Under the pieces are notes generated by a model that saw only the letters and a program-made list of their open reading frames with translations, did no database searches and was not told the origin of the DNA. The position numbers were made by a program, and so were the translations under genes. Positions 1 through 12,900 of a stretch of DNA of 64,000 bases are shown here, one piece after another. The stretch lies in assembly GCA_002633005.1 (NCBI GenBank), contig NMRA01000020.1, positions 397,621-461,620 on the forward strand, read 5' to 3'. Numbering within the stretch: the first letter of the stretch is position 1; every line of letters begins with the position of its first letter. This DNA is from Phoronis australis (lineage: Eukaryota; Phoronida; Phoronidae).

Positions 1-860
1 TTTTGTTTCTCAACGTGCACTTTTTTAATTCAGAATAATGGAAAAATGATATTGAAGTGTAAATGCAGTTTTAAAATATTCAACTATTTCTTTTACAGCA
101 ATGAGTATTACAAAAGTATCAAAAATAAGCTGTTTCCATTTATTATTACAGTGACACTCCTAAAATTTATTTTCATACTGCCGAGCAACGATCGAAAACA
201 ACAGGGAGCAATTTTCACGTGTTTTAGGAAATAATTTGTGATCAAATTAAAACAAGATATCAGTATTAAAAATGGATTAAAGGCTTGCAAGGTACGTGGA
301 GTAGATAGAACTTTCTAGATTGACAAGAATCTTGCGAATCTCACTAATGGATTTTGTCTCAAACGCTTTTGGAGTTTTGGACATTTTGCCAGCTTGCACT
401 ACCGGGCACCTGTCGCTATTTACTGCCATAGTTTAGAGGTTGAGTACACCTGTCAACAACCATCTGAAGACTAATGCTATTGTGGACTGCCTTTTTGGTT
501 GTTCATAGGAAGAAATACACAGTTTGGTATCTGGTAGACAGTGCCACCGTCTTTAATTAGTTGTATAACGTGTATAGTACTATAGTATAGTCTACACTAT
601 AGACTATAGACGTAAGCCACATAGGCCGACATAGGGAGCTCCAATTCATACGCTGGAAGCTTTTCGGCAAATTATGCCTCACACTGATTAAACCATCTGA
701 CATCATATCCCCTGGGGCGTGCTGTGCACAATTTGGCAACTGATCAAAGAAGTGTTTATAAAGTTTGATTGGAGGAGTATTTGTTCGAGTATTTGTTGAT
801 GGCCTCCTAACGAGTAACGTGTCCCTCTGTGCCCAAAAAGTGCTTTTTGATGATTTTGTT
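1..860. other. 5' flank, no gene seen
   Basis: AT-rich sequence. Short ORFs here overlap in several frames and have no recognisable domain or splice context. An upstream non-coding exon of the LOXHD1-like gene could lie here, but nothing identifies it. Confidence 0.4.
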
Positions 861-3594
861 GCAGACCAAGTAGGCCACCCGACCAAGTTAACTTGGTTGG
901 CTTACACGGTCGGATCTCGCAGACCAAGTAGATACCAAGTGACAATGTACCGTTGATATCTGAATGTTTACCATAGTGTTATAGTGAACACTCTGACAAA
1001 TGCAGCTTCAACTGCTTTTCTAAACCAAATTTCATTTTTATGGGCTTTTTATCATTTGAGTAACCCCTATGGTGAAAAAATATATGTGGTCGACAAAAAT
1101 CTTTATTTTAATCCTTTGAACAAACGGATAATATAGTAATTAAGTTACTGAGCCAGCCAGGGCAAACTGGAGCCAAAAATGCACAACGCAGACAAATCAA
1201 ACACTTAGATTTCACATATAATTTCACTCTTTGCATCTGCTTTTCCTTAGAGAGTTATTAACCAGATTTTGCGACTGAATATGCTGTAGTTTTGCTTGCA
1301 GATTTACTTGGTCCGGTCTCGTCACAGGCCGGCCTGAGTAGTACTCTCTGTGACGTAGGCTATGCGTCCGAACTCGCAGAACAGAAATATTTCATAGGTT
1401 CTTTGACTTTTTCTTCAATGACCCTTCTGTTCACAACCTCGATTTTTGTAATCGTTTTTCCTTCTCTTCACTGTTCGTGAACCATTACGTTTTCTTGTAT
1501 CGTTCATTTGGTTCGCGAGTGCCGGGCATCCGGCTGCCGGGGCTGGCCTAGAGTACTATGAGGCATGCACTACCGATGTTTTGATAATTCTTAGTGGCAA
1601 AATGTTTGTCTATGTTTGTAATAAGTGATCATTAACACCTTTATTCGTTCCACAGAATACAGTCACGGACACCCCATTTAGCAACTCAAAATCTAAAGTT
1701 TCTTTTAAGTTTTACAGTTGCAGTGATTATCAAGTACGCTGTTCAGACGCCGGACATACTTGGCGCAATGTAAAGTAATTAATTTCATTTGGCATGTAGC
1801 CAGCAGTTCCAACAAAACAGTAACCTCTGGTATAAGTCTTTGGAAAGTTATCAAAAATTTTTTACTTACTCAATACGTTGTAGTTTTGCGGGCAGGTTTA
1901 CTTGGTCCGGTCTTCCAACGACTCGGACCGAGTGCGCTGTGACATCATCAAACTCGATGAATGGGAATATTTCATTTTTCTTCAAAGATCGCTTCTAAAA
2001 TAGTTTCTCGTTCTTTTCACTGTTAAAGAACCATTTGCTGTTCTTGTATTGCTCACTTGAATTGACACCACGAGTGTGGTTGGCTGAGGAGGTCCACACG
2101 ACATTGACGTTCAATGAAAAGTAATTAATTTCATTTCACATCTACCCAGCATTTAGAATAAAATGATAACCTCTTCTCCGTGTCTTTAGAAGGTCGTCAA
2201 GCAATTTTTACAGCTCCATACATTGCATTTTTGCTTGTAGAATTACTTGGTCGGGTCCCGTCACTGGCCGGACCGAGTGCTGGTGTAGGTTGGCTACCAC
2301 GAAGTCCAGACAGCATATAGTTGACAGCAATCAAAAGTAATTACATTTGACATGTACCAAGCAGCTCCAACAAAACCATCGTTAGACCGAATGAATTAGG
2401 GGGTAGGCGCGGCTTCTCAACACTCGTGGTGTCAAGCCAAGTGAGAGACAGAAAAAACGTACTTGTTTTTGAACAGTGAAAAGCATGAAAAACGATTCTA
2501 GATATCGAAAATTTAAACAAAAGAAGCGTTCTTTGGACAAAAAGCGAAATATCTTGTTATTCTGCTAGTTTGAGCACGTCACAGCGCACTCGATCCGGCC
2601 GTTGAGACCGGACCAAGTAAACCTGCAAGCTAAACTACAGTGTATTGAGCCGTAAAAGTTGGTTGATCACTTTCTAGAGGCACGTAGAAGAGTTAAAGCT
2701 TTTGTTGGAGACGCTGGGTACATGTCAAATAAAATTAATTTCTTTTCATTGGCGTCAAGTATATCGTCTAGACTTCCTGGTAGCCAACCCGGGAGATTGA
2801 TGACGTCATAGTGCACTCTGTCCGGCCTGTGACGAGACCGGACTAAGTAAACCTGCGAGGAATACTAAAGTGTATTGAGTCTCAGAAAACTTTTGATAAC
2901 TTTCTAAAGACACGTAGAAGGGGTAATGGGTTTGTTGGAGCTGCTGGGTACATGTCAAACGAAATAATACTTTTCATTGACGTTAAGTATGCTGTCTGGA
3001 CCTTATACGTAGCCAGTCCTAGTTAAAAAACGATACAATAAATTGTTCTTTGGACAAAAAGTGAAATATCTTGTGATTCTGCTAGTTTGATCACATCACA
3101 GCGCATTCGGTCCGGCCGTTGACAGACCGGACCAAGTAAACCTGCAAGTAAAACTACAGTGTATTGAGCAGTAAAAGTTGGTTAATATCTTTCTTGTGAA
3201 AAGCAGATGAAAAGATTAAAGTAAGATGTGAAATCTAAATGTTTGATTCGTGGCGTTGTGTGTTATTGGGTGCTCCCATCCCGCCTGGTTGACGCGGTGA
3301 CCCATGCAGTTGCTTACGGGTACTCTATTTCCTGTTCAAAAGATTAAAATAACGATTTTTGTTGGCCACAGTTATTTTGGGGCCACGTGAGGTCCTAACG
3401 ATAACATGCTCATAAAAACGAAATCTAAGTTAAAAAAAAATGTATTTGGTAGAACCGTTCATATTGTAACACTATGGCAAACATTCAGCTATTAACGGTA
3501 CATTGCAACTCGGTCGGAGGTATCTGTTTGGTCTGCGAGGTCCGACCGTGTAAGCCGACCAAGTTAAGTTGGTCATGTGACCTACTTGGTCTGC
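861..3594. mobile_element. Foldback (long inverted repeat) transposon-like element, about 2.7 kb
   Basis: The left end (GCAGACCAAGTAGG..) and the right end (..CCTACTTGGTCTGC) are inverted copies. The match continues inward for hundreds of bases with indels: 920-960 pairs with 3480-3540, 1200-1320 with 3125-3240. Inside each arm a sub-unit of about 300 bp recurs, marked by TTACTTGGTCCGGTC-type boxes at 1304, 1898 and 2243 (+) and their reverse complements at 2606-2620, 2836-2850 and 3125-3139. There is no coding capacity. No clear target duplication was seen. It lies just upstream of exon 1 of the LOXHD1-like gene. Confidence 0.8.
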
Positions 3595-3816
3595 GACATT
3601 GCTTATGAGGGCTATGAGGTGTAATTGGGGGGTGGTCTTGAGTGGTTGGGCTCTCGCGTTCTTCATTCTTTTGAAAACATTCTGCAAGAAAATTTAGGTT
3701 TCGTAGCATGCCAGTATGAAATTGGTGAGTCGAAAACTTAATTTGCTGGGCAAATTGAGATTGTTTTAATTGCGCATTACTTGTTAGTATTCCCAAGTGC
3801 TTTATAACTGTTGCAG

Positions 3817-3970
3817 ATGCAGATGCCATTCACAAACTCAGAGGCCATGCAGATGGCCATGACTATGCCCTCGGGTAGTCTCAGCCATCACGTGAACACA
3901 CGGGATCCCCTACCACCCTACGCTGTACATTACGGCCAGTCAAGACCAGTCAGGAACAGACCTACATCGG
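3817..3970 (+). CDS. LOXHD1: LOXHD1-like exon 1 (Met-rich N-terminus)
   Basis: Residues 1-51, beginning [15 protein letters not shown]. Met-rich, then polar and Pro/Arg-rich, with no domain. The ATG directly follows TTGCAG, which may be a splice acceptor, so a 5' UTR exon further upstream is likely. If unspliced, an in-frame TAA lies 12 bases before the ATG, which supports this start. Donor GTAGAG; ends in phase 1. Exon 2 continues this frame exactly, which is the main support. It does not resemble the vertebrate LOXHD1 N-terminus that I know, so the start is less certain than the PLAT exons. Confidence 0.65.
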
Positions 3971-6900
3971 GTAGAGTTTAATTTTCTCAAAACAAACACC
4001 AACTTTCCAAAAAAAGTGGACCACGTTTCTTTTAGTTGAAGTAGAAATGTTCAACCCTGTAATCTTCCAATAATTTCTGTTCTATTCTTGCATTTTGTTT
4101 TTGTTCTTTCGTTTCGCCATAAGTTTGGCAAAGCCAGATGAATTTCCAGGCAATTTCTTTTCTATTTTGAAAACTAGTTTTAAATTACTAGTAAGCTAGT
4201 GGTGAATATTACTGTAGATGAAAGTGAAGTGTGCTATATTTAAGCAGGCTAAGCAAAGCTTGTTGTACTTTCTCTTTTAATGTTTATTTCAAACTCATAT
4301 TTCTGCACACTCTGAAGTCCTGTGTAAACTGGTTAAGGTCAGTATATTAGAATCTTGAAGTTATAATTTGGGACCAAACCTCTTTTCTGAAGATCATGCA
4401 CTTTGGTGTTAGTTCGTAGTTGAACTTTTCAAAATTGACCATGAAAATGCTGTTTTGGTTGTTGAAATGGATATGATCATGGAGTGATGGGAAATATAAT
4501 GATCGTAACATCAGACAATGGAATGTTGCAACAGCAAGAAGTGAAAGAACTAAGAATGGATTGTTAACAACATTTTTCACCTTATTGGATGCTTTGTCAG
4601 AATGTTTTTGTGACCCCAACAAATGTATGTTAACGTCTAGTGATTTTTAAATTTAGATTATTATCAATCATCGTAGCTGTGACTTTGTTGGCATGGTGAT
4701 TCCAATGTGTGTTGGCTCTAAGCAGCAAATGCTGATAACTCATCACTCATGTTACTTTGATCATGCATCACTGCAATGAAAAATGGGCATGTTTTTTTTA
4801 CTAAATTGCAATCTAATTTTCATCAAGTTGTTTTGAAAATCTTACGGAGCTTTAATTTTCAATGTCGTATTTTTACCTTGTTACAAATGTTCTACCTTAA
4901 GTTAGCATTCCATAGTGCATGTTATCGGGAAAACAAAATTCACTACTTGTTGGTGTTAGAGTGTTGAAAATGTACATTTAGGGCTGCATTCCTTGTACCT
5001 AAGATAATCGCGGGAAAAGCTTCGTGCAATCATGTTTTGGTTGTAATGCATGACTTTACCTCAAGATGACCTATGTGTTCTCAGATTTCTTGCATGAAAC
5101 TTGGTCTACAGAATGCAGCCCAGGTTACGTGATGTTTCTGAATATCAAATAGCTGTTTTAACTCAGTGTTAATTCTAAGTAAATGCCAATTGATGTGTGC
5201 ACTCGGAAGTTACAAAACAATGTTCAGAAAATGTAATCTTTGAGACTTGTTTTCTTGAAAACTATATTTGTTTTTATTGGCCGTAATAGATAAATGCTCT
5301 AATTGGTGGCAGGCTTATGTCGCGTCAGACGTCAGTTGATGTAAAAGATGACCCAGACTCGTGGCAGCTAAGGAAGTACAAAATGATGTTTTTTCCATGC
5401 TCACCCTTAAACTTAATGGGTCTTCACTGAAGATGTCTCATGAGAGACGAAGTAACTAGACAATTGTGTTGTTTGTTCTTGTTATGAGATTTGAATAAAA
5501 GCCTGTAATATTGACGTTTTGTGCTTTCCTTGCTGCCATGAGCCTGGGTAATCTTTTATGTTATGTAACTCCTGACGCGAGATCAGTCTACCACCAATTA
5601 GTGTGTTTATCTATTAAGGCCATTAAAAACAAATGGACATCATGTCCAACAAAACTTGTCTTAAAGAAAATTTGCTGCCGAATTATTTGATTTTAAATTT
5701 ACTTCTAGGAAATCAATCACAAAATGTTGCTGTTCTTAAGTTATATTAAAGTATATCATCCTGAGAATGTAGTCTGATAAACTGTTCTTAAAGTGCAAAT
5801 TAGATAATTTCTTCAAAGCTTACTACATTATGTATCAGTGCCAAATAGTTGAATGTAGTTTTTTTGGATAATAATTCACAGTTCAATCATAATGTTGTGA
5901 AAGCCAAAAATTCTAATCATGCTTACAATATTGTTAAAATTACATGCTAATTATTAATGTTTTTGTTAAGATATTCAACAAAATGAAGTTCCACTTGTTA
6001 TCCATTTTGAAGATGGTTTACTATTTATCCTTCAGCCCCTCTGAGACGGTCTCAAAGTCTTGTGACTTACAGCGCTCCCCGATGGAGGGAAACAGACCCT
6101 GTCAGCCCACGGCGCCACCTACACAGCAGTCACCTTCATCCTCGTTGTGCTCCTGTAGGGGGCTCCACCTCTATGACATTCCGTGGACCATTTGCTAGTA
6201 GGTTGATTTTTGTTAAAAGTCACATTTTTATGTTGGGTAAAACCTCTTCAATTTTAAACAAAAAGTGTGACAGTCATTTTTCTATTTTTCAAAAGCTACA
6301 TTGCAACACATATTCACAATTTTGTGTAATTTGCTGGCAACTGTATTGTTCAAATTGTGCCGATTACGTAAATTTTTTTCACCTTATTTTTGTTCTGATG
6401 TTGACAAAATGTAATGCTCTTGGAAAAGTACAAAATAATATTGTTGTGATATTAATTTCTAGGTGAAAGCGGAATGTCAGTTTTGAGTTATGTGGTCAAA
6501 ACTGTCCTGCACAGTACTCGCATGTGCCATAATGTCAGTTAGTAGGTCAAAATGTTGCATTGCATGCCTTAGTACAAGCCCAAAGTATTCATACAATACG
6601 ACGTGGAATTCCCCGCTGGGCGGAAGCAAAATCATTGTCGGAATAGTCTTCTTTCGTGATTGAGAATGAAAGAAAATTAACAGCAAGGTTATTAAGGTGG
6701 CCAAACCATTCTGCTATTAGAATTTTACCCGTAAAATAACTATTACTTGTACTGTAAGCCTTCTTCATTCTAACTAAAATAACTACTACTTGTACTGTAA
6801 GCCTTCTTCATTCTAACTAAAATAAGTATTACTTGTACTGTAAGCCTTCTTCATTCTAACTAAACCACCTCGATGGTTACTGTACACAAGCTGCATGGTT

Positions 6901-9900
6901 GATTTCTATGTAGGTCACAGAAGAGAGGCCTTCGTTAAGTCTACCCTGCACTACCCCCATGTTGATAATGGACGTATCTCCTCCCTGGCCGGCTATGACT
7001 CTCTCAATGATCCACATTTGGAGGATTACTTTTTAAGGAGATTTGGACGTATGGCGGCCAGGGCTGGCCACTACAGGAGTGGACCGCATCCACCCTCAGG
7101 GGTATTTTTTTTCATTATTAAAATGAAAGTTAAAGTCCAATACAATATTAGTTTTGACAGTTTTTGGTAAACGGTCTGATTTTAAATTATGTTAAGCTAA
7201 GCCTTTGAAATAATACCAGAGGTAATAGTTACTGTTTGATATATGCTAAATAATCATCATCTGTTTGTTTTATCAACTGTGTCCTGTCGTACCATGTTTG
7301 TCAAATGGTTGGTCTAGGATTGTTGGCTTAAACTATCCTTTGTTTAGTTAGGCAGGCTGACTTGTGTGAAGTCTATGATTTGATGGTCTTCACTGTTTTT
7401 ACAGAGCAACATGCTAAAAAGTGAGTGTAGCAATTGGAATTACCTCGCAATCATTTGTACTCAGGAGTGACCAATGTGGCAGCTGATTTTCAAAACTCTG
7501 CTGATGCGGCTATGAACCTGCATTCTGTCGAAGAACCTAAAGTTGATTTATACTGCTTACGGTGGAAAATTACCCTCAACTTGTTCCTTTCTCAGATGAA
7601 AAGTCACAGTTTAGTATTGCTCAAGACTATGCTCAGCGAAGAATATGATGCGCTACGAGAAGTTTACTTGCTGAGTTTAATCTCGTGCAAAAATTATATT
7701 TCAGTTATTTCCGTGTCCAAAAATCACATCTATCTTTACTAAGAAGTAAATTGAAACCAACGGAAGTGGTTTATTAATTTTTTTGTGATGAAACTCAGGT
7801 TCATAGCCACTTTAAAAACTGTTTTGAGGAGTGTTGTTCAAAATCATTTGATTCTACCCCAGCCTTAATATTTACAGAGAAAGCCAGGTTCCCCCAGAGG
7901 TCGTCCTAGTTCAGCCTCTGGCAAGGGCAAGAAGTCTTCGCGTGATCAAAAAGAAGGAAAAGAGGTCTTGTATAAAGTTGCCGTGACGACAGGTGACAGA
8001 AAAAATGCAGGAACTGATGCTAAGGTAAATTAATGAAGTACTCCAAAATTCTGTTTGTCAATGAGTAAATAAAGCATTAATTAATGTTGCATTCTTACTG
8101 GATGTAGGTAATTATGATTTGGTGGATAAACCTACTTTTTTCAAAAATGAAATATTTGTATTTAGCTACATACAATTAATAAGACAAGGATGTACAATCA
8201 CGCACACACGCACGCACACACAGACACACAGACACACACACACACTCACACACACACAGACACACACACACTCACACACACACACACACACTCACACACA
8301 CACAGACACACACACACACACACACACACTCACACACATGTACGACAACACTTTTTTAGAAATTAATCTACTGTAATGTAGTGTTATATTTTGTTTCATA
8401 GGCTTCTATGACTATCAGTTTTTGTCTTAAGTTCATTCAGAAAAAAGTTTTACGAATTGATAGTTTTTATGTCTCATAATTATAGTTTTCAGTTCATTAA
8501 TGGGTATTTGTTGGAACTTGGGTCACATAGAAAATTTTTTGTTTTAGGTCTTTCTACGAATGAAGGGCAGAAAGGGTAAATTAGCTAAGACGAGACTTAC
8601 CAAGAAAGCTGGATCTGTCAAAAACAAGAAGGGCGTCTCGTTTATGTTCCGGCCCGGTACTACTCATGTTTTTAAAATCAAAAGCACAGAGCTCGGTGAA
8701 CTGGAGACACTAACTCTAGAGGTGAGTAGTTTAAATATGTATTCTCTAATTGCTGTAGAAACGCGCAGTGTCATTTCTGTTTTCAAATTTGAGCTGAGGT
8801 TGCGACTTTGTGTTGAAGTTGCAGAAACAATTTCATTGGTTCAAGGAATGTCCGATTGTAAAATTTTGAATCCTAATTTCCCGTGTTATATGAAAACTTG
8901 TAAAAGGGTTCCTGATTATACAGACCCGGATAAAAATTCCAAGAAAAGTGGCAGTGGTTGGTGGTTTAAAGAGGAAAAGAACGCTTTTTATGTTTTAATA
9001 AAATATGATTTGCCCCTGATTTATTTCAGTCTTGCTAACACGTATTCTTAGGATCTTGAGTAGGTACTGTACTCGAAAAAAGTAATCAGGCAAAATTTTC
9101 GGAAATTCCGGTAATGATGGCTGAAAGAAAGTGAAATTTACTGGAGCTGCCCAACATAACAGTGCTGATGGGGACATTTAAGTTTAAGCTAATAGAGTAA
9201 AAATGCTACGTACTGTTAAGATTTTCCTTGCTAGTCATTTTATACACGGAACTTTTTCTCAAGCAATAATGAAGTCTCTAAAATCATTTCATGTCTAAGT
9301 AAAGAACAAGCTGAGACCTGCTTTGTATTAGTAGTGGGTTAATACGAAATTGATTTTCTGATGGAAGGTGTGTTTATAGCAACTTCAAAGTTTGAAACAC
9401 ATTTGGTCTTGACTTACTGTTATGTTTTTTTTTCAGCATGAAGGCCTTGAGAAGAAGCACAGTTGGTTTGTTGACTGCGTTGAGGTGACCAACACTGCTA
9501 CAAAACAGTCTTGGCTGTTCATTTGCAACCAGTGGTTGTCACTGTTTGAGACAGACTGCCAGCTGTGTAGAATACTCCACGCAAAGAAAAACTCCAAGAC
9601 AGGTAGGAACAGGAAATCTGAAAAAGTTTTAGCCCCATGCAATGCCACCTTTAAAACCAGGAGTTCCTTGATTGATGTTTTGGATTGAAATCTTCTACTT
9701 CTTTTTTGTAATTTTACGAGTCATTGGTCTTACCTACACAATGACAAAACCGTTGACCTAACAGAGTTCCTTGATTGATTCCAACAGCAAGATTCATGGC
9801 TCCTAACTTGATTTATTTCACGTTGAAATTTACGAGTTCGGCTTCATCAAATTAGTGGTGTGTGGCTCTTTAAAGAAAGAATAACCGTATTTGTGTAAGG

Positions 9901-12900
9901 CGTTTGCTTTCCGAAAGTGCCCTCAAGTGCTTTAATGCTTGACACAACCCATAATTAAGCTCAGACAACAGAGGAACAAATGATTTAGATAATAGGGGAT
10001 ACAGCTATCTTCAGCCATTTAGTGTTACTGCATTGCGAATAAAGGGAAGGTGTCTCAAATTTCTGGACATGTGGGAGGAAATTTCACTCAGTTTCACGTA
10101 TAGCAATGTTTGTTTTGCAAGAGTTGTCAAAGGGTTTGCGATATAATTTTCGATTATTTGTTGGAAGTGAATGTAGTCAGCCGTTGGAAAACAGAAAACA
10201 TGGCTATTTTTCTCTCGAGTAAGGTGTGGACATTAACTAGAGATTGGGAGACTTTCAGGATGCAATGGGGGACTGAAGAGTCTTAACGCTACCTGGCTGT
10301 ACCAGGAGGTACTACTTCTTTGCAGCAGATGGATAGGGAAACATGTTCGACTTAATAAAAATAACAGTGGCAGTCTATCTGACTAGATGCATTTTAAGCA
10401 ATTACGAAATTTCCTCATCAGTGGTATCTGGTCTAACATGTTCAGCCCCATGTTCCTACTTGAATGACTATTATGTAATTCATTTGTGTCAGGCAGTTTC
10501 TTTACACACTGTTATTTCACTAGTGATTTTGATTGCAGAATATGAGATTGTGACGGTCACCGGCGACTGTAAGGGAGCAGGCACCGACGCTAATGTCTTC
10601 ATTACCATTTATGGTGACAGCGGACAAACAGCCAAACTGCCCATCTCAAATAGGAGTAAAGAGTGCTTCTCTCGTGGTCAGAGCGACATCTTCAGGGTTC
10701 CTGCCAATTGTGTGGGTGCTATGAAGAAAGTCAGGTGTGTTTGACAAATTCTACAAATCGTTAGGTTTTCCAAATGTGTGCTTATCATTGTTGTTATCTT
10801 AGTTTTTCTTGAAACAATTCTTTAGTAGGCACGTAAGTTATAAGCCAGGGTACTACACCATAGATTGTACTCGCAGGCCTTGAATTATGCTCACGAACCA
10901 CTCATTCACCTGCATGAACCATTGAATTGTACATATCACGGAGCGCAAATTCATGCACACGTCAGACAAATCTCATACATCTACTGCAATCTCACTGATT
11001 TAACGTCATGGACTAATTGATCTTCATTACTTTGTGGCTCATGCATACGATGTATGTTCATGGGTGTTGATTTAATTACTGTCATCCGTTGCCATTCGAT
11101 ATTATAGGTAAATTATTTGGAAATGACTTAAAAGTGTCAACCACATTTTTTATTTACTAACTGGTGGATCTTTAACTGTCTGAATCTCGACGTGTCCTTG
11201 CAGGATTGAACACGACAACACTGGATTCGGTCCCGGCTGGTTCCTGGACCGTGTCGTGGTCAGCGACCTTCGTCACCCCAAATGGAAGTACTATTTCCCT
11301 TGTGGTCAGTGGCTGTCCAAAACAGAGGGAGATGGATCTGTGTGCAGAGACCTAGTGGGAAGTCTGGACCCCTTGGCCATTAGGAAAGGTAGGTTACAGT
11401 TCCCTTGGTTACATTATTGTTACTGCATGTTTGTCTCACAGTTCACTGATTGTGCATCTTTTTTAAAATTTTGTCTACGTTGGCAGCAAATTTTCTGTAA
11501 TACAAGTTCTATTGAATACAGCAGTGGCTATGGCCAGATGTAGGTTTTGCAAAGTCCTCTGATAAGTTCTGAATAACACAAGCTCTTGTGTTTACACTGA
11601 ATACACGTTGGACAGTTAATGCATTATGTGCCAACACAAATTTATTAGAGGACTCTGGGGGAAGTTAGAATGGGCAGATTACAGTGTTATGTTCAGTAGC
11701 ATTTGCTCTGAATATGAACTAGCTTTATGTAATACTGTATTTTCCTAAGTAGTTGGGAACGATTAGACTTTATGATCATACAACATTAATTGTGAGTTGT
11801 TATGTTTTCTGCAATTGGATGCAGTGAATTTCTGTGGTTACTTGCAAGATAACGTAATTAATTGAAGAGACTGGCTGTTGTTGTTTAATAATTATTGAGT
11901 GTCATGGATGCTGTATCAACTGCTTTACTGTCAAATGCTTCTCGTATTGCGTAAACTAAGTGACAAGATTTCACGTCTGCTGTAGACATACATTTACCCA
12001 TTATTCATTTTTAAAATTATTTTTATTGTATATTGTGAATATTCTTGTTTTTAGCCAACAACTCTGCCGCCTAATTTGAAACGTTTTTGTTAATATGTTT
12101 TCCATGCTTTATTGATTTCTTTACCATAATGTTTGCCTCGCTAGGTTTTGGTAAGTTCAGCCAATCACTGAGCTCGCTTGTATTTCCTGCATGACTGTTT
12201 TGTCTGAACTCTTCTCACAAAGGAGGTTGAATCCTAATATTCATGTCTCACCACCACACCCCAGTAGAAGTGTTGAATTGGTCATTTCATGGAATGTCAT
12301 TAACAGTCACATAGATTAGCCTATATCACTGTTAACCTATTATCTCTTGGAATTGTAATAATAACGACTTTAAGTAGTACCTCTTATTTGCCTTTTCCAA
12401 AGTCTTCTAGTTGTGTCTTTTTTCTTAATCATGTTCAAAGTTCTAATATTAATGGATGTATCTTAATTTCTTGCTAAATAACACACACTGCGCTTATTTT
12501 TTCACTTCAAACTGGAGTTAATCAAGTTAGCAACCATTCTTCCTGTCGAGCAACTCTATCATAAATAATACAGCTAAACATCACAGATTTTGGATAAAAG
12601 TAATTGCTGAAACTGCCATGTTTTCCATCAAGTTCTCAAAACCTTGTCAGGTCATAGCTATGGTACAGAAGTTGAGAATGCGAAACCGTTAATTTGGTGC
12701 TACATGTCTTCCATGGAAAAATGAGAAAACAAAAATTTCACTTGTCGGCCACATGTGTCCTAAATTGGTGAGATTTTACTTTAAGAATGCTAACTTTGGT
12801 TTCACCTCAAAACACAAACCAAAAGTTGCTTTCAAAGATGGTATTGCATGCATGAGACTTAAACTCGGCATTTCTTATAAATTAAAAACTTTTTAACTTC

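Noticed and set aside
3485-3829. 114-codon minus-strand ORF ending at exon 1
   Set aside because: Lies in the right arm of the foldback element and is antisense to exon 1. No domain, no splice support.
8119-8376. His/Thr-repeat ORF
   Set aside because: Translation of the CA microsatellite in intron 4.
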